Assembly (NCBI GenBank): GCA_022842065.1
Contig: JALHQH010000013.1
Coordinates: 1 to 64,000, forward strand
Reading direction: 5' to 3'
DNA from: Caldilineaceae bacterium
Lineage (GTDB): Bacteria; Chloroflexota; Anaerolineae; Caldilineales; Caldilineaceae
Length of the DNA: 64,000 nucleotides
Under the pieces are notes generated by a model that was not told the origin of the DNA, did not search any database, and saw only the letters and a list, made by a program, of their open reading frames with translations. The first letter of the stretch is position 1, and each line of letters begins with the position of its first letter. Below, piece after piece: positions 43,041 to 51,874 of the stretch. The position numbers and the translations under genes were made by a program.

Positions 43041-44449
43041 GCTAACAGCCCCTGGTTCTTGCGCTTCACACCGTCCAGCCGTGCCGCCTCGCGGATCCAG
43101 CCCTCAAAGTCATTTTCGTTGCCGACGGTGGGGGCCGGGACAATGCGTGCCAACTCGTCGGGTGACGCCTGCCCCAGCGCGCCATAGGTGCAGATCCCGG
43201 CTTTGTAGAGCATGTCCGCCGTAATGGCGCCAATGCCATCGATTTGGGTCAGGTCATCAAGCGGGCCGGCAAAGTTTGCTTCCCAGCGGTGATACTTTTC
43301 CGCCAATTCGCGCGCTTGGGTCTGCCAGCTCTGGATATCGGCGTTGGGCTTGGCCCGGGTAATGCGGCGCAGTGAATCAAGATCACTCTCCGCAACCTGA
43401 CGCCAGGTGTAGATGCCGGTGGCATAGAGCCGCCGTTTGTAAGCCTCGCCAATGCCTTTGATCATGGCCAGATCGTCCGGGTAATCATCGGGGCGTGTAC
43501 GTGGCCGCCGTTCCGCTGTCTCACCCATGATAGTGCTGGCGGATAGATCGGCGACCGCGGCCTGGACCCGCGGTGTTGGTGGGGGGGCATGGGCAAGGGG
43601 CGGCTCGACCACCGAGGGCAAAACGGCTGCGGTCAGGCCCATCGGGGTTAGGTCGACGACGTTAAAATCAGCATCGCCTGCCGCCTGATCCGCGTGCTCC
43701 TGCGCTTCGTCGTCAACCGGATCACCAATTTCGTCGGTTACTAACGCCGTGCTGGCTGCCGCATCGGGCACAGTCTCGTCGGCGTCAGTTTCATCGGACA
43801 CAGTGTCGTCAGTTGTTTCATCATCGTCCAGCGTTGTGTCGGCTACCGGCGTGTCAACAATCGTTACGGTGCGGTAAGCCATGCGCGGGGCATAGGGGAC
43901 CGCAGTCGCCGCATTCGGCTCTGTGGTCGTGCCCTCTGTCGTTGTGGTTTCGTCTGTGTCGCCCTGATCAGCTGCTGCCATTTCGTCATTGACAAAGGCG
44001 GCAGCGGCAGCCGGGAAAAGCACCCGGCGCTGCGGTGTAAATGACCCAGCCTCAGCGACACCTTTGGTACGCTCCGTGGCACCGGTCCCACGCTCACCGG
44101 TGGTGGCGCGTGGAGTGCTGCTTGCCGCATCCGCGGCCGCGGTGGTGGGAGCCGCGGCGGGGATAAAGGCTGTGCCTGTAAAGGTAGAATCAACTGCTGG
44201 TTGCTCACTCTCCAAGAAGACACCGGGGCTGCGATAGATGGGGGGGCGCCATTCGGTGGCAGCACTGGCTGTGCTCTCTGTTGTTTGGGCCGGCGCATGG
44301 TGGTGACGCTGGGCATCGCGCACAAATTCACTGTGCTCTTCCAGCATTGCCAGGCGTTTGCGCCGATAGTAGAGCCATTCCCAGAGGGTAGAGGTAGTAA
44401 AGCCGATGACAAAGCCAGCGACGACGAACCAGAGCACCCGGAATGACAT
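43037..44449 (-). CDS. Membrane protein with C-terminal helix-hairpin-helix domains
   Basis: A 470-residue protein. A single N-terminal membrane helix (VLWFVVAGFVIGFTTSTLW) is followed by a long, low-complexity Thr/Ala/Glu/Asp linker (about residues 50-310). Two helix-hairpin-helix units end the protein: AMIKGIGEAYKRRLYATGI and TQIDGIGAITADMLYKAGI. Such units resemble the predicted DNA-binding or fold-stabilising HhH repeats attached to ribosomal-protein-L21-like or DUF4332 proteins. The start MSFRV at 44449 places the membrane helix at the N-terminus. The role is unknown; tethering of DNA or a protein partner at the membrane is possible. Confidence 0.75.
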   Translation of the reverse strand: MSFRVLWFVVAGFVIGFTTSTLWEWLYYRRKRLAMLEEHSEFVRDAQRHHHAPAQTTESTASAATEWRPPIYRSPGVFLESEQPAVDSTFTGTAFIPAAAPTTAAADAASSTPRATTGERGTGATERTKGVAEAGSFTPQRRVLFPAAAAAFVNDEMAAADQGDTDETTTTEGTTTEPNAATAVPYAPRMAYRTVTIVDTPVADTTLDDDETTDDTVSDETDADETVPDAAASTALVTDEIGDPVDDEAQEHADQAAGDADFNVVDLTPMGLTAAVLPSVVEPPLAHAPPPTPRVQAAVADLSASTIMGETAERRPRTRPDDYPDDLAMIKGIGEAYKRRLYATGIYTWRQVAESDLDSLRRITRAKPNADIQSWQTQARELAEKYHRWEANFAGPLDDLTQIDGIGAITADMLYKAGICTYGALGQASPDELARIVPAPTVGNENDFEGWIREAARLDGVKRKNQGLLA

Positions 44450-44773
44450 GAGTTCCGCCCCTTCCACGTTGGCCTCAATTTCCTGTGTCTTGTATAACCG
44501 ATAGTGCAGTTGGGTATCGCTGGTAAAGCGTCCCGGCTAACCCAGCGCTAAATCAATAATCAATGCCCACTAGCCAGCACGCGCTGGTGGCTAGTCGATG
44601 ATGCCTTATCATACCATAAGGTGGACGAAAGTCAACGCAGGTCGCGTGCCTGACAGGCATTCACCCCTGTTGTGATGGGGTAATCGCTATCTGGTTAATT
44701 GCCAATAGCAGCTGATCGATGAATGCGCTGGTCATGCTGGGCGCGCCGGTGATGAGGTGCACGGGGTGACAAC

Positions 44774-45556
44774 CTATGGTTGCCGCCGTTGGCGTGCGGC
44801 TTCAAAGAGAATCACCGCACCGGCGATGGCGGCATTTAATGATTCAACGGCTCCCTGCATGGGGATCGCGATGGGCATTGCCAGCTCGCCGGCGGTGCTG
44901 CTTGCCCCATTGGCTTCACCCCCCACAATCAAGGCGGCGGGTGCTGTCCACACCACTTCATCATAACGAAGTTGGCCATCTGCTTGCGCCATATAGAGCT
45001 GTTGGGCTGGACTAAGCAGCGCTCGCAACGCTTGCCAATCGGCACAGACCCGCAAGGGGAGGCGAAAGTGGGCACCCATCCCCGCCCGTACAACTTTGTC
45101 ATTAAAGGGATCAACACTATCGGGCCCAAAGAGCACCGCCTCTACACCAACGGCTTCGGCGGTACGCAACAGGGTACCGGCATTCCCAGGATCGCGTACG
45201 CCATCTAAAATGAGCGTTAGCGTCAGCGGGGTGGGGAGCGGTAAATGTGGCATCGCGGTGATCGCTGCAATGCCCTGTGGTGTCACTGTCTCGGTGAGCG
45301 CGCTAAAGAGCTCGGTGGTACAGGCAGAGGTGGGGATGCCTGTTGCGGTCAATTGGGTCAACAACTGCTGGGCCGCTTGGTTATGCTCGATCAGGGGCGG
45401 GGCATAGAAGACTTCTTGAAAATGGGCCTGGCTCTGGAAGGCATCGGCTACCAGCCGTACCCCTTCGAGCAGAAAAGACTGCGTCTGGTAACGGTGGCGG
45501 CGGCGTTGTAATTTGCGGGCCGCTTTCAGGCGTTGATTGTCACTGCTGGTAATCAT
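44774..45556 (-). CDS. TrmH/SpoU family RNA 2'-O-methyltransferase
   Basis: A 260-residue SPOUT-type enzyme. The N-terminal substrate-binding part opens with SSDNQRLKAARKLQRRRHR. The knot domain carries the three motifs: LILDGVRDPGNAGTLLRTAE (motif 1), ALIVGGEANGAS (motif 2) and IPMQGAVESLNAAIAGAVIL (motif 3). It should methylate a ribose in rRNA or tRNA using SAM. It lies downstream of rplT, a common arrangement, but is separated from it by two hairpins. Confidence 0.9.
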   Translation of the reverse strand: MITSSDNQRLKAARKLQRRRHRYQTQSFLLEGVRLVADAFQSQAHFQEVFYAPPLIEHNQAAQQLLTQLTATGIPTSACTTELFSALTETVTPQGIAAITAMPHLPLPTPLTLTLILDGVRDPGNAGTLLRTAEAVGVEAVLFGPDSVDPFNDKVVRAGMGAHFRLPLRVCADWQALRALLSPAQQLYMAQADGQLRYDEVVWTAPAALIVGGEANGASSTAGELAMPIAIPMQGAVESLNAAIAGAVILFEAARQRRQP

Positions 45557-45606
45557 GGGCAGAGTGCTGTGCTAGAAGAGCGTGGCGTGCGAAAATAGAC
45601 CATCAT

Positions 45607-45676
45607 GAATTCTCCCAATCGAAACGTGTAGTGAGCATCTGGGGATGCTCACTACACGTTTCGATTGGGAGAATTC
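45607..45676. repeat. Long perfect inverted repeat
   Basis: Two perfect 33-bp arms (gaattctcccaatcgaaacg at the outer end) surround a 4-base loop (tggg). It lies between rplT and the trmH-like gene. There is no T-run, so its effect would be on RNA stability or processing. Confidence 0.85.
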
Positions 45677-45714
45677 CTATAAACTATTAGTATAGCTTGC
45701 CCCGGCTCGAAAGT

Positions 45715-45748
45715 AAAGAGGGCCGGAGCATTTGCTCCGGCCCTCTTT
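45715..45748 (-). terminator. Intrinsic terminator after rplT
   Basis: The stem agagggccggagca / tgctccggccctct with a 2-4-base loop is flanked by AAA and TTT on the two sides. It lies 108 bases past the rplT stop on the minus strand and would end the rpmI-rplT transcript. Confidence 0.8.
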
Positions 45749-45855
45749 GTTGCCAGTTGTGGGTGTGTATACTAGCGGTTGTCATCATTTAACATTTTCT
45801 ACACGAGTAAAAATGCTAAATGATGACAGAGCCAAGTATAAAAGCCTGCGTCGAC

Positions 45856-46212
45856 TTAGCTTGTTTGTGTCTTAGCCAGCTCTGCCAGTTTACTAAAGAC
45901 GCCGGCATCGTGGACAGCAATGTGGGCCAACACTTTGCGGTCGACCTGGACATTGGCCAACTTCAAGCCATGAACGAGCTGGCTGTAATTGACACCATTG
46001 ATCCGGGCGGCCGCATTGATGCGGGTGATCCACAGGCGACGGAAGTTGCGCTTGCGATTACGTCGATCGCGAAAAGCGTAAAAGAGGGACTTGAGCATGG
46101 CCTCATTGGCACGGCGGAAAAGGCGGTGCTTGGAGCCAAACTGCCCTTTGGTGAACTTTAATACTTTTTTATGCCGTTTATGGGCATAAACCTTCGGTCT
46201 TGAACGAGGCAT
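45856..46212 (-). CDS. rplT: 50S ribosomal protein L20
   Basis: A 118-residue ribosomal protein. The start [19 protein letters not shown] is typical, and the long basic helix and C-terminal domain ([20 protein letters not shown]) match L20 throughout. The full length is as expected. GGAAAGGAAAG lies before the ATG at 46212. It is the last gene of the infC-rpmI-rplT set, and L20 often represses this operon by binding its mRNA. Confidence 0.97.
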   Translation of the reverse strand: MPRSRPKVYAHKRHKKVLKFTKGQFGSKHRLFRRANEAMLKSLFYAFRDRRNRKRNFRRLWITRINAAARINGVNYSQLVHGLKLANVQVDRKVLAHIAVHDAGVFSKLAELAKTQTS

Positions 46213-46351
46213 CTTTCTCTTTCCTTTCCGTGAGGGCGGCGGTTGTTGGAACAACCACACTTGTGGCTACCCCACTATAGGGATATGGCCGCTCACGTGC
46301 TGGTTAAATAAAACGGTCAATTTGTGCTTATTGTACGGGTACCAAGCTGCT

Positions 46352-46561
46352 TTACTTGGATGCAGCCTTGCCAACAATCTGCTTGACCAACTTGATATTG
46401 GCCTTGACGGTGCTGGGAATGGCATGGCGGAAATCGCTGTTGGTGCTGCTGTTCTTCTTGCGGCGTAAGTGGCTACGACCAGCACGCATGCGCATCAGCT
46501 TTCCGTTTTTTGTAATCCGGAAGCGTTTTGAGGCTCCCTTGTGTGTCTTTAACTTTGGCAT
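46352..46561 (-). CDS. rpmI: 50S ribosomal protein L35
   Basis: A 69-residue ribosomal protein with the family start [20 protein letters not shown] and the basic RSHLRRKK block. The start at 46561 follows a purine-rich site (AAGGGGGC). It is placed between infC and rplT. The 200-bp gap to infC contains a terminator-type hairpin, so rpmI-rplT may also have its own promoter or be controlled by attenuation. Confidence 0.97.
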   Translation of the reverse strand: MPKLKTHKGASKRFRITKNGKLMRMRAGRSHLRRKKNSSTNSDFRHAIPSTVKANIKLVKQIVGKAASK

Positions 46562-46678
46562 ACAGCCCCCTTTGATTAATACTCTCCAGAGCAACTTTCC
46601 CACAACTGGCAATGTCGGATGTTGCCATGCTGCCTTGTCATCTCTTTACGTACTGGTTGACGAGTGCCGCAGACATAT

Positions 46679-46703
46679 AAAAACGGGCGTTAGCCCGTTT
46701 TTT
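46679..46703 (-). terminator. Terminator-type hairpin between infC and rpmI
   Basis: AAAACGGGC / GCCCGTTTT around a 4-base loop, with T-runs available on both strands. It lies inside the conserved infC-rpmI-rplT operon rather than at its end, so partial termination or attenuation is likely. Confidence 0.75.
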
Positions 46704-46761
46704 ACTACTTCTTTACCCATTGTACTGCGCACATTGTACTCAGTGTGCGCTTGACCAGTGG

Positions 46762-47295
46762 TTATGAAGGAGCCAAAACCATAATCATGCTGCGCCCATC
46801 GAGGCTCGGCATTGCTTCAACCATCGTGACATCTTCCACTTCGGTCGCCACCCGCTTTAGCAGATCTTGGGCGACTTCAGGATGATGGATCTCACGGCCG
46901 CGAAAACGAATTCGCACCCGGATTTTGTCACCATCTTTGGCAAATTTGCGAATCTTGCCGAGCGCAACCTGCACATCATGTTCGCCGATCTTCGGGCTCA
47001 GGCGGACTTCTTTTACATCCACCTGCTTTTGTGCTTTGCGCGATTCCCGTTCCCGTTTTTGTTTCTCATAGAGATACTTGCCGTAATCCATCAAACGGCA
47101 AACGGGTGGGTTGGCATTCGGCGCAACTTCCACCAAATCCAGCTCACGTTCATTAGCAATGTTGAGCGCATCTCGGATGTGCATCACACCAAGTTGCTGA
47201 CCTTCGCCGTCGATGACGCGGACTTCGCGTGCGCGAATCTGATGATTCACGCGAGTCTCCGGCTGTGAATTTCGAGTAGGTGCACTTCTTCCTAT
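46762..47295 (-). CDS. infC: Translation initiation factor IF-3
   Basis: A 177-residue initiation factor. The N-terminal domain has VNHQIRAREVRVIDGEG, ALNIANERELDLVEVAPNA (given in part) and the linker YEKQKRERESRKAQ. The C-terminal domain carries KIRVRIRFRGREIHHPEVA (given in part). The chosen start is an ATA codon at 47295: a strong AAAGGAG lies 7 bases upstream, and rare start codons are a known autoregulatory trait of infC. The only other option nearby is a GTG at 47250 behind GGAG, which would give a 162-residue protein. No in-frame ATG fits a typical IF-3 N-terminus. Confidence 0.93.
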   Translation of the reverse strand: MGRSAPTRNSQPETRVNHQIRAREVRVIDGEGQQLGVMHIRDALNIANERELDLVEVAPNANPPVCRLMDYGKYLYEKQKRERESRKAQKQVDVKEVRLSPKIGEHDVQVALGKIRKFAKDGDKIRVRIRFRGREIHHPEVAQDLLKRVATEVEDVTMVEAMPSLDGRSMIMVLAPS

Positions 47296-47417
47296 GGTAG
47301 GACTCCTTTGATACAAATAATGAATACAATCGTCAGTGCCGCTGGGTAGGGCATTGAGCCTTAAGTATATCACCATTGGCTGGTGTACGTCAAGCCCCCA
47401 ATTCGGTGGGGGAAAGT

Positions 47418-47487
47418 TGCAGGGTGGCAAGGTTGCAGAGTAGCAAAGTAACCCTGCAACCTTGCAACTTTGCCACCCTGCCACCTT
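47418..47487. repeat. Word-iterated inverted repeat (gcaaggttgca words)
   Basis: The left arm is gcagggtggcaaggttgcag, and the right arm has the complementary ctgcaaccttgc and tttgccaccctg words with a few mismatches. The right end abuts the thrS stop region (47490). Confidence 0.7.
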
Positions 47488-47489
47488 TT

Positions 47490-49319
47490 TTACAGCTCCA
47501 ATGAACGGGTGCGAATGCGCTCTTGCAGGGTGGCGACAAATTCGCCCACGGGCAGATCATTCTGGCGGGAACCGTCGCGTCGGCGCAAGGAAACCCGCTC
47601 GTTTTGCATCTCCTGATCGCCCAGGACCAGCATGTAGGGGATCTTCATCAACTGCGCGGCGCGGATCTTGGCGTTCATGCGGTCGGTGCTGAGATCCGCA
47701 CTGGCCCGGATGCCCGCCGCTTGTAATTGGGTCGTCACTTGATGCGCATAGTCGTTGTGATCGGTCGTGATCGGAATGACGCTAACCTGCTGTGGTGCCA
47801 GCCAGAGCGGGAAGTTGCCGGCAAAGTGCTCAATCAAGAAACCAATCATGCGCTCGTGCGTGCCCAACGGCGCACGGTGAATGCAAAGCGGCACCTCTTC
47901 CTTGCCCTCGTTGTTAACATATTTCAGATCAAAGCGCGGGGGCACGGCAAAGTCAACCTGATTGGTCGCCAGCGAGAATTGCCGCCCAATCGCACTCCAG
48001 ACCTCAACATCAATCTTTGGACCATAAAAGGCTGCTTCGTCCATCTCTTCGACAAAGGGGATGCCGCCGTTGCGCATGGCATTGCGCACCATGTCTTCGG
48101 TCTTTAACCAGAGGCGCTGGTTGTCCACATACTTTTTACCCAGCCCTTTGGGGTGGTGCAGGCTCAGCCGCATCACATACTTTTCGATATTAAAAAGGGT
48201 GAAATACTTCAAGTAGAGGTCGATGACCCCCATGAACTCCTGCTCAAATTGATCTTCGGTGCAGTAGATGTGGGCGTCATTCATCTGCATCGAGCGCACG
48301 CGCATCAAGCCAAAGAGTTCGCCGCTATTTTCGTAGCGGTAGCAGGTGCCATATTCGGCCAACCGCACGGGCAGATCGCGATAGCTGCGCGAGCGGCTGG
48401 CAAAGATCTTGTGATGGAAAGGGCAGTTCATCGGCTTGACATAGTACTTCGTGCCACCGTCCAACTCCATCGGCGGATACATGCGGTCGCTGTAATAGGG
48501 CAGGTGACCGCTGCGTATGAAGAGATCTTCCTTGGTGAGATGGGGCGAGCGCACCTGCTGATAGCCGGCGGCATGTTCCATATCCCAGGCCAACTGCTCC
48601 AACTGCTCGACAATGATCGTGCCATTCGGCAGCCATAAGGGCAGCCCCGGCCCGATCTCCTCGTCGAAGATAAAGATATCCAATTCACGACCCAGCTTGC
48701 GGTGGTCGCGCTTCTTGGCTTCTTCCAACATCTGCAGGTGCGCGTTGAGATCTTTTTTGTTGCGCCAGGCCGTGCCATAGATGCGCTGCAACATCGGCTT
48801 GTGCTCGTCACCGCGCCAATAGGCCCCGGCCACGCTGGTTAACTTAAAGCCATCGGGCGGAATCTGCCCCGTGTGCTCCAAGTGGGGGCCGCGGCAGAGA
48901 TCCTCAAAGCTATCTTGCTTGTAGGTGCTGATCGCTGGCTTGTCGCCCGTCTCGTTGCCATATTCATCGACCCCGCCGCTTGCCAACCCGTCGATCAACT
49001 CGAGCTTGTAGGGTTGATCATGAAAAAGGGTACGCGCTTCGTCGGCACTGACCTCGCGATAGGCAAAGGGATGGCGGCCACCAATAATCTGGCGCATGCG
49101 CTTTTCAATCTGCTCCAGATCTTCGGGCGCGAAGGTGCGCGCCTTGCCATTTTCTTCCTTACCCAGGTCGAAATCGTAGTAAAAGCCAGTGTCAATGGGC
49201 GGCCCAATGGCAATCTTTGCCGCTGGATAGATCTCCAACACCGCTTGCGCCATCACATGGGCGGCGCTATGCCGGATTTTGTAAAGCTGCTCGTCTTGTG
49301 GTTCACTATTTACGCTCAT
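47490..49319 (-). CDS. thrS: Threonyl-tRNA synthetase lacking the TGS domain
   Basis: A 609-residue class II synthetase. It starts directly with the N2 editing domain (IRHSAAHVMAQAV) and keeps the editing CRGPHLEHTG segment. The catalytic core has motif 2 (GTCYRYENSGELFGLMRVR, given in part), the zinc cysteine in MNCPFH, and motif 3 near CIHRAPLGTHERMIGFLIEH. The C-terminal anticodon-binding domain (WLAPQQVSVIPI) is complete. The usual N-terminal TGS domain of about 60 residues is absent, and AGGAG before the ATG supports this start. It is upstream of infC, a conserved neighbourhood. Confidence 0.95.
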   Translation of the reverse strand: MSVNSEPQDEQLYKIRHSAAHVMAQAVLEIYPAAKIAIGPPIDTGFYYDFDLGKEENGKARTFAPEDLEQIEKRMRQIIGGRHPFAYREVSADEARTLFHDQPYKLELIDGLASGGVDEYGNETGDKPAISTYKQDSFEDLCRGPHLEHTGQIPPDGFKLTSVAGAYWRGDEHKPMLQRIYGTAWRNKKDLNAHLQMLEEAKKRDHRKLGRELDIFIFDEEIGPGLPLWLPNGTIIVEQLEQLAWDMEHAAGYQQVRSPHLTKEDLFIRSGHLPYYSDRMYPPMELDGGTKYYVKPMNCPFHHKIFASRSRSYRDLPVRLAEYGTCYRYENSGELFGLMRVRSMQMNDAHIYCTEDQFEQEFMGVIDLYLKYFTLFNIEKYVMRLSLHHPKGLGKKYVDNQRLWLKTEDMVRNAMRNGGIPFVEEMDEAAFYGPKIDVEVWSAIGRQFSLATNQVDFAVPPRFDLKYVNNEGKEEVPLCIHRAPLGTHERMIGFLIEHFAGNFPLWLAPQQVSVIPITTDHNDYAHQVTTQLQAAGIRASADLSTDRMNAKIRAAQLMKIPYMLVLGDQEMQNERVSLRRRDGSRQNDLPVGEFVATLQERIRTRSLEL

Positions 49320-49338
49320 TTTTTACTCCTGATCATCG

Positions 49339-49656
49339 TTATGCACCCCAAAACAGTTGCCAAAGGTCACCCACAATGCCGTGGACAAATTGGGCCCCTT
49401 CGGGAAAGAGAATTTCGAACCCCAGCCAGCCAATTAGCAGCAGCACCAGCCGCAATAGTAAGATCTTTACCTCAGCACGGCTGGCAGCACTTTGTACTTG
49501 GGCCGGCGTCATGGGTGTTGGCTGAATCACAACCTGTGGGCGATTGACGGCATTGCTTGCTTTCACCCAATCGCGATATAAAAGCCAGATCCAACCAAGC
49601 AGCGCTGTGATAATGACGCCAAAGGCAAAACCGACAATGAACTCAGTGGTAATCAT
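49339..49656 (-). CDS. Two-helix membrane protein, unknown function
   Basis: A 105-residue protein with membrane helices at both ends (FIVGFAFGVIITALLGWIWL; ILLLRLVLLLIGWLGFEILF) joined by a polar linker. It lies 19 bases upstream of thrS on the same strand and may be co-transcribed. No family is recognised. Confidence 0.65.
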   Translation of the reverse strand: MITTEFIVGFAFGVIITALLGWIWLLYRDWVKASNAVNRPQVVIQPTPMTPAQVQSAASRAEVKILLLRLVLLLIGWLGFEILFPEGAQFVHGIVGDLWQLFWGA

Positions 49657-49740
49657 TGTTATATTTGCTTGCGAAGCTTTTTTACGTTACACTAATTTAC
49701 ACAATAGAACGCATGTTCGTTATCGGGTGCTTTACAACTT

Positions 49741-50145
49741 ATGTTATTATTTACTATTCCCGACTTAATTGATCCGCTTGATGGCTGGCTCGGTCGCCTG
49801 TGGCATGGGCCAATGCATCGTTTTACCATGCTGCGCGATGGCGGCTTCACTGGCACCGCGGTAGAAAAGTTACTGCATCAATATGGTATTCGCCTTTGGG
49901 GCCGCGAATTGGATGATCCCAAGGAGATCGCCTTCCTCGTCAAACAGCGTCAAGCCGTTTGGGCAGAGTACATTCTCTGCCGTGCCGGGGTGCCGCTAAC
50001 GTGTAAGCTGCTTGATCAGCGTAACGCCCACTATCGGCAACGCCACGCACCTGGGGCAATGCCGACACCCTGGGCGGCCAAAGGGATCGGTCCGCACTCG
50101 TTTGTCGATCATGTGGTCGATTGGCTCGACCGCCTGTTGGGGTAA
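49741..50145 (+). CDS. Hypothetical protein
   Basis: A 134-residue soluble protein starting MLLFTIPDLIDPLDGWLGR. It is rich in His, Arg and Trp, with no signal peptide and no domain I recognise. The ribosome site is poor. It is convergent with the M20 peptidase gene, 4 bases apart. Coding bias looks like that of the chromosome, so it is probably real. Confidence 0.6.
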   Translation: MLLFTIPDLIDPLDGWLGRLWHGPMHRFTMLRDGGFTGTAVEKLLHQYGIRLWGRELDDPKEIAFLVKQRQAVWAEYILCRAGVPLTCKLLDQRNAHYRQRHAPGAMPTPWAAKGIGPHSFVDHVVDWLDRLLG

Positions 50146-50149
50146 CCCC

Positions 50150-51337
50150 TTATTGCACTTCCCCCACCAACCAGAGTGCAGTCCACCAACTTAGGGTCAA
50201 CAGATGGCACATGCCGGTTGGCAACAGCTTGGGCGTAATCCACTCTTCCATGCGGTGGGCATTGCCCCCTTCGGTGATGCCAATACAGACCGCCGGGATG
50301 CCACGGCTGAGCGGAATATTGGCGTCGGTGCTGCTAATGCGCAGTTGGCCATCTGCCTTCACCCCACAGGCCGCCAACGAGCGAAAGGCCGCCAGGACCA
50401 GCGGATGGTGATCGGCCAGTTCGCCACCAGGCCGATCACCGATGACCAGTGCTTCCACGGTGACGCCGCGCTTTTGCCAGCTTGCGTTTTGATAGCGGCG
50501 CACAATTTCCTGGACCTGGCCGACAAGCGTGTTGAGGGACGCCGCTTCTTCGCTGCGCAGATCCAATTCCAACGATGCTTCCTGCGCGATCGTGTTAATC
50601 GATGTGCCACCAGTGAAACGCCCAATATTAAACGTTGTGCGTGGCCGTTCGGGCGGCTGTAATTTGGTCAGATCCGTGGCCAGTTGCGTCAGCACGTGGA
50701 TGGCACTGGCCGTGCCGAAATCACTCCAACTGTGACCGCCGGGCGCTTTGATGGTAATGCGAAACCGCCGCGAACCAAGGGCCTGGTGGACGACGCGTTT
50801 GAGTCCCATCCCTTCAATGACAATGCTGGCACCAATGCGATCCTGCAAGCGGTCAACCGCGGCCCGCATGCCGCGCAAATCACCCAGGCCTTCTTCGCCA
50901 CTATTGGCCACCAACCAAATATCGACGGGGGGGGCGGCCAGGCTGTGCAACGTCTCGGCCAGGGCCAGCAAACTGGCCACCCCGGCTGAATTGTCGCCAA
51001 TGCCAGGGCCATAGATGCGGTCATTTTGGCCATCGGCGCGTACCGTCAGATCGGTGTCCGCCGGGAAGACGGTGTCGGTATGGGCGCTGATCATCAACGC
51101 AGGGCTACGTTGGCGACCAACAATGCGCGCATAGACATTGTCATGTTCATCCAGCAGCACATCGGCCAGGCCGAGTTGGCTGAAGTAGCGCGCCACCCAA
51201 GTTGCGCGTGCCCGTTCTGCATCGGTGGGCGCGGCAATCTGCTGCACCTGTACAATCAATTCCGCAAGCTGGATTTGTTGTCGGGTATAGTGGCGGGCTG
51301 CCGCCATGACATCGGGATGGTGCGCGAGTTCTTCCAT
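50150..51337 (-). CDS. M20-family zinc peptidase (PepT/M42-like)
   Basis: A 395-residue metallopeptidase. Zinc ligands are visible at H86 (ISAHTDTVF), D115 (GIGDNSAG) and E148-E149 (NSGEEGLGD, with E148 as general base). A dimerisation domain begins with KAPGGHSWSDFG. It likely releases N-terminal residues from short peptides in the cytoplasm. AAGGAGG lies 5 bases before the ATG. The leader carries a T-box element, so expression should rise when a specific tRNA is uncharged. That fits a role in recovering amino acids from peptides. Confidence 0.88.
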   Translation of the reverse strand: MEELAHHPDVMAAARHYTRQQIQLAELIVQVQQIAAPTDAERARATWVARYFSQLGLADVLLDEHDNVYARIVGRQRSPALMISAHTDTVFPADTDLTVRADGQNDRIYGPGIGDNSAGVASLLALAETLHSLAAPPVDIWLVANSGEEGLGDLRGMRAAVDRLQDRIGASIVIEGMGLKRVVHQALGSRRFRITIKAPGGHSWSDFGTASAIHVLTQLATDLTKLQPPERPRTTFNIGRFTGGTSINTIAQEASLELDLRSEEAASLNTLVGQVQEIVRRYQNASWQKRGVTVEALVIGDRPGGELADHHPLVLAAFRSLAACGVKADGQLRISSTDANIPLSRGIPAVCIGITEGGNAHRMEEWITPKLLPTGMCHLLTLSWWTALWLVGEVQ

Positions 51338-51370
51338 GCTCCTCCTTTCATGAGATTTTATTTACAGAGA

Positions 51371-51700
51371 TCAAAAAAAACGCCTTGTCCCATGGGACGA
51401 GGCGTTTTACTCGTGGTTCCACCCATATTGCCGTTGTTCTACTGCTGGCTGTTTATACAACCGAGCGCAGACAAAGACCACTTGTGGAGTCGATAACGAG
51501 ACCAGCCGGAAGCAATTACTTTACCGCTGCCCAACTTCCGCTATTTTACAACGGCGAAGGAAGTAACGTAGAGTGGGTTCATTGCTGCGCTCACAGGGGG
51601 TATTCGGTGGTAGTTGTTGCGATAACTTACAGCCGATGATTATCGCTCTCTGAAACAACGGCGGCCACTTACTTGTCCTGCTCAACACGTTAATATTATG
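51371..51700 (-). promoter_or_regulatory. T-box leader upstream of the M20 peptidase
   Basis: On the minus strand the leader has an AGGACAAGTAAG start, a CAGAGAGC element (stem I), a GAATACCCCC...GAGC specifier region at about 51590-51606, and the T-box sequence GGGTGGAACCACG at 51424-51412. A strong terminator hairpin follows at 51408-51373 (aaacgcctcgtccc / gggacaaggcgttt plus a run of eight T). The order and spacing match tRNA-sensing T-box riboswitches. The specifier codon could be TAC (Tyr) or, one base on, ACC (Thr); I cannot settle this by eye. Confidence 0.85.
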
Positions 51701-51710
51701 CAATTATCTG

Positions 51711-51784
<74 letters not shown>

Positions 51785-51874
51785 GCACGTCAAAGAAGTA
51801 TAGCACATTGTACGTGAGCGAGCAAATTTAGCCAGGGATTTGCTGGTTTAATTTGCGACAACCCCTCTATCACT

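Noticed and set aside
45607..45676. Insertion sequence end at the long hairpin near rplT
   Set aside because: No target duplication and no internal sequence apart from a 4-base loop; treated as a plain inverted repeat.
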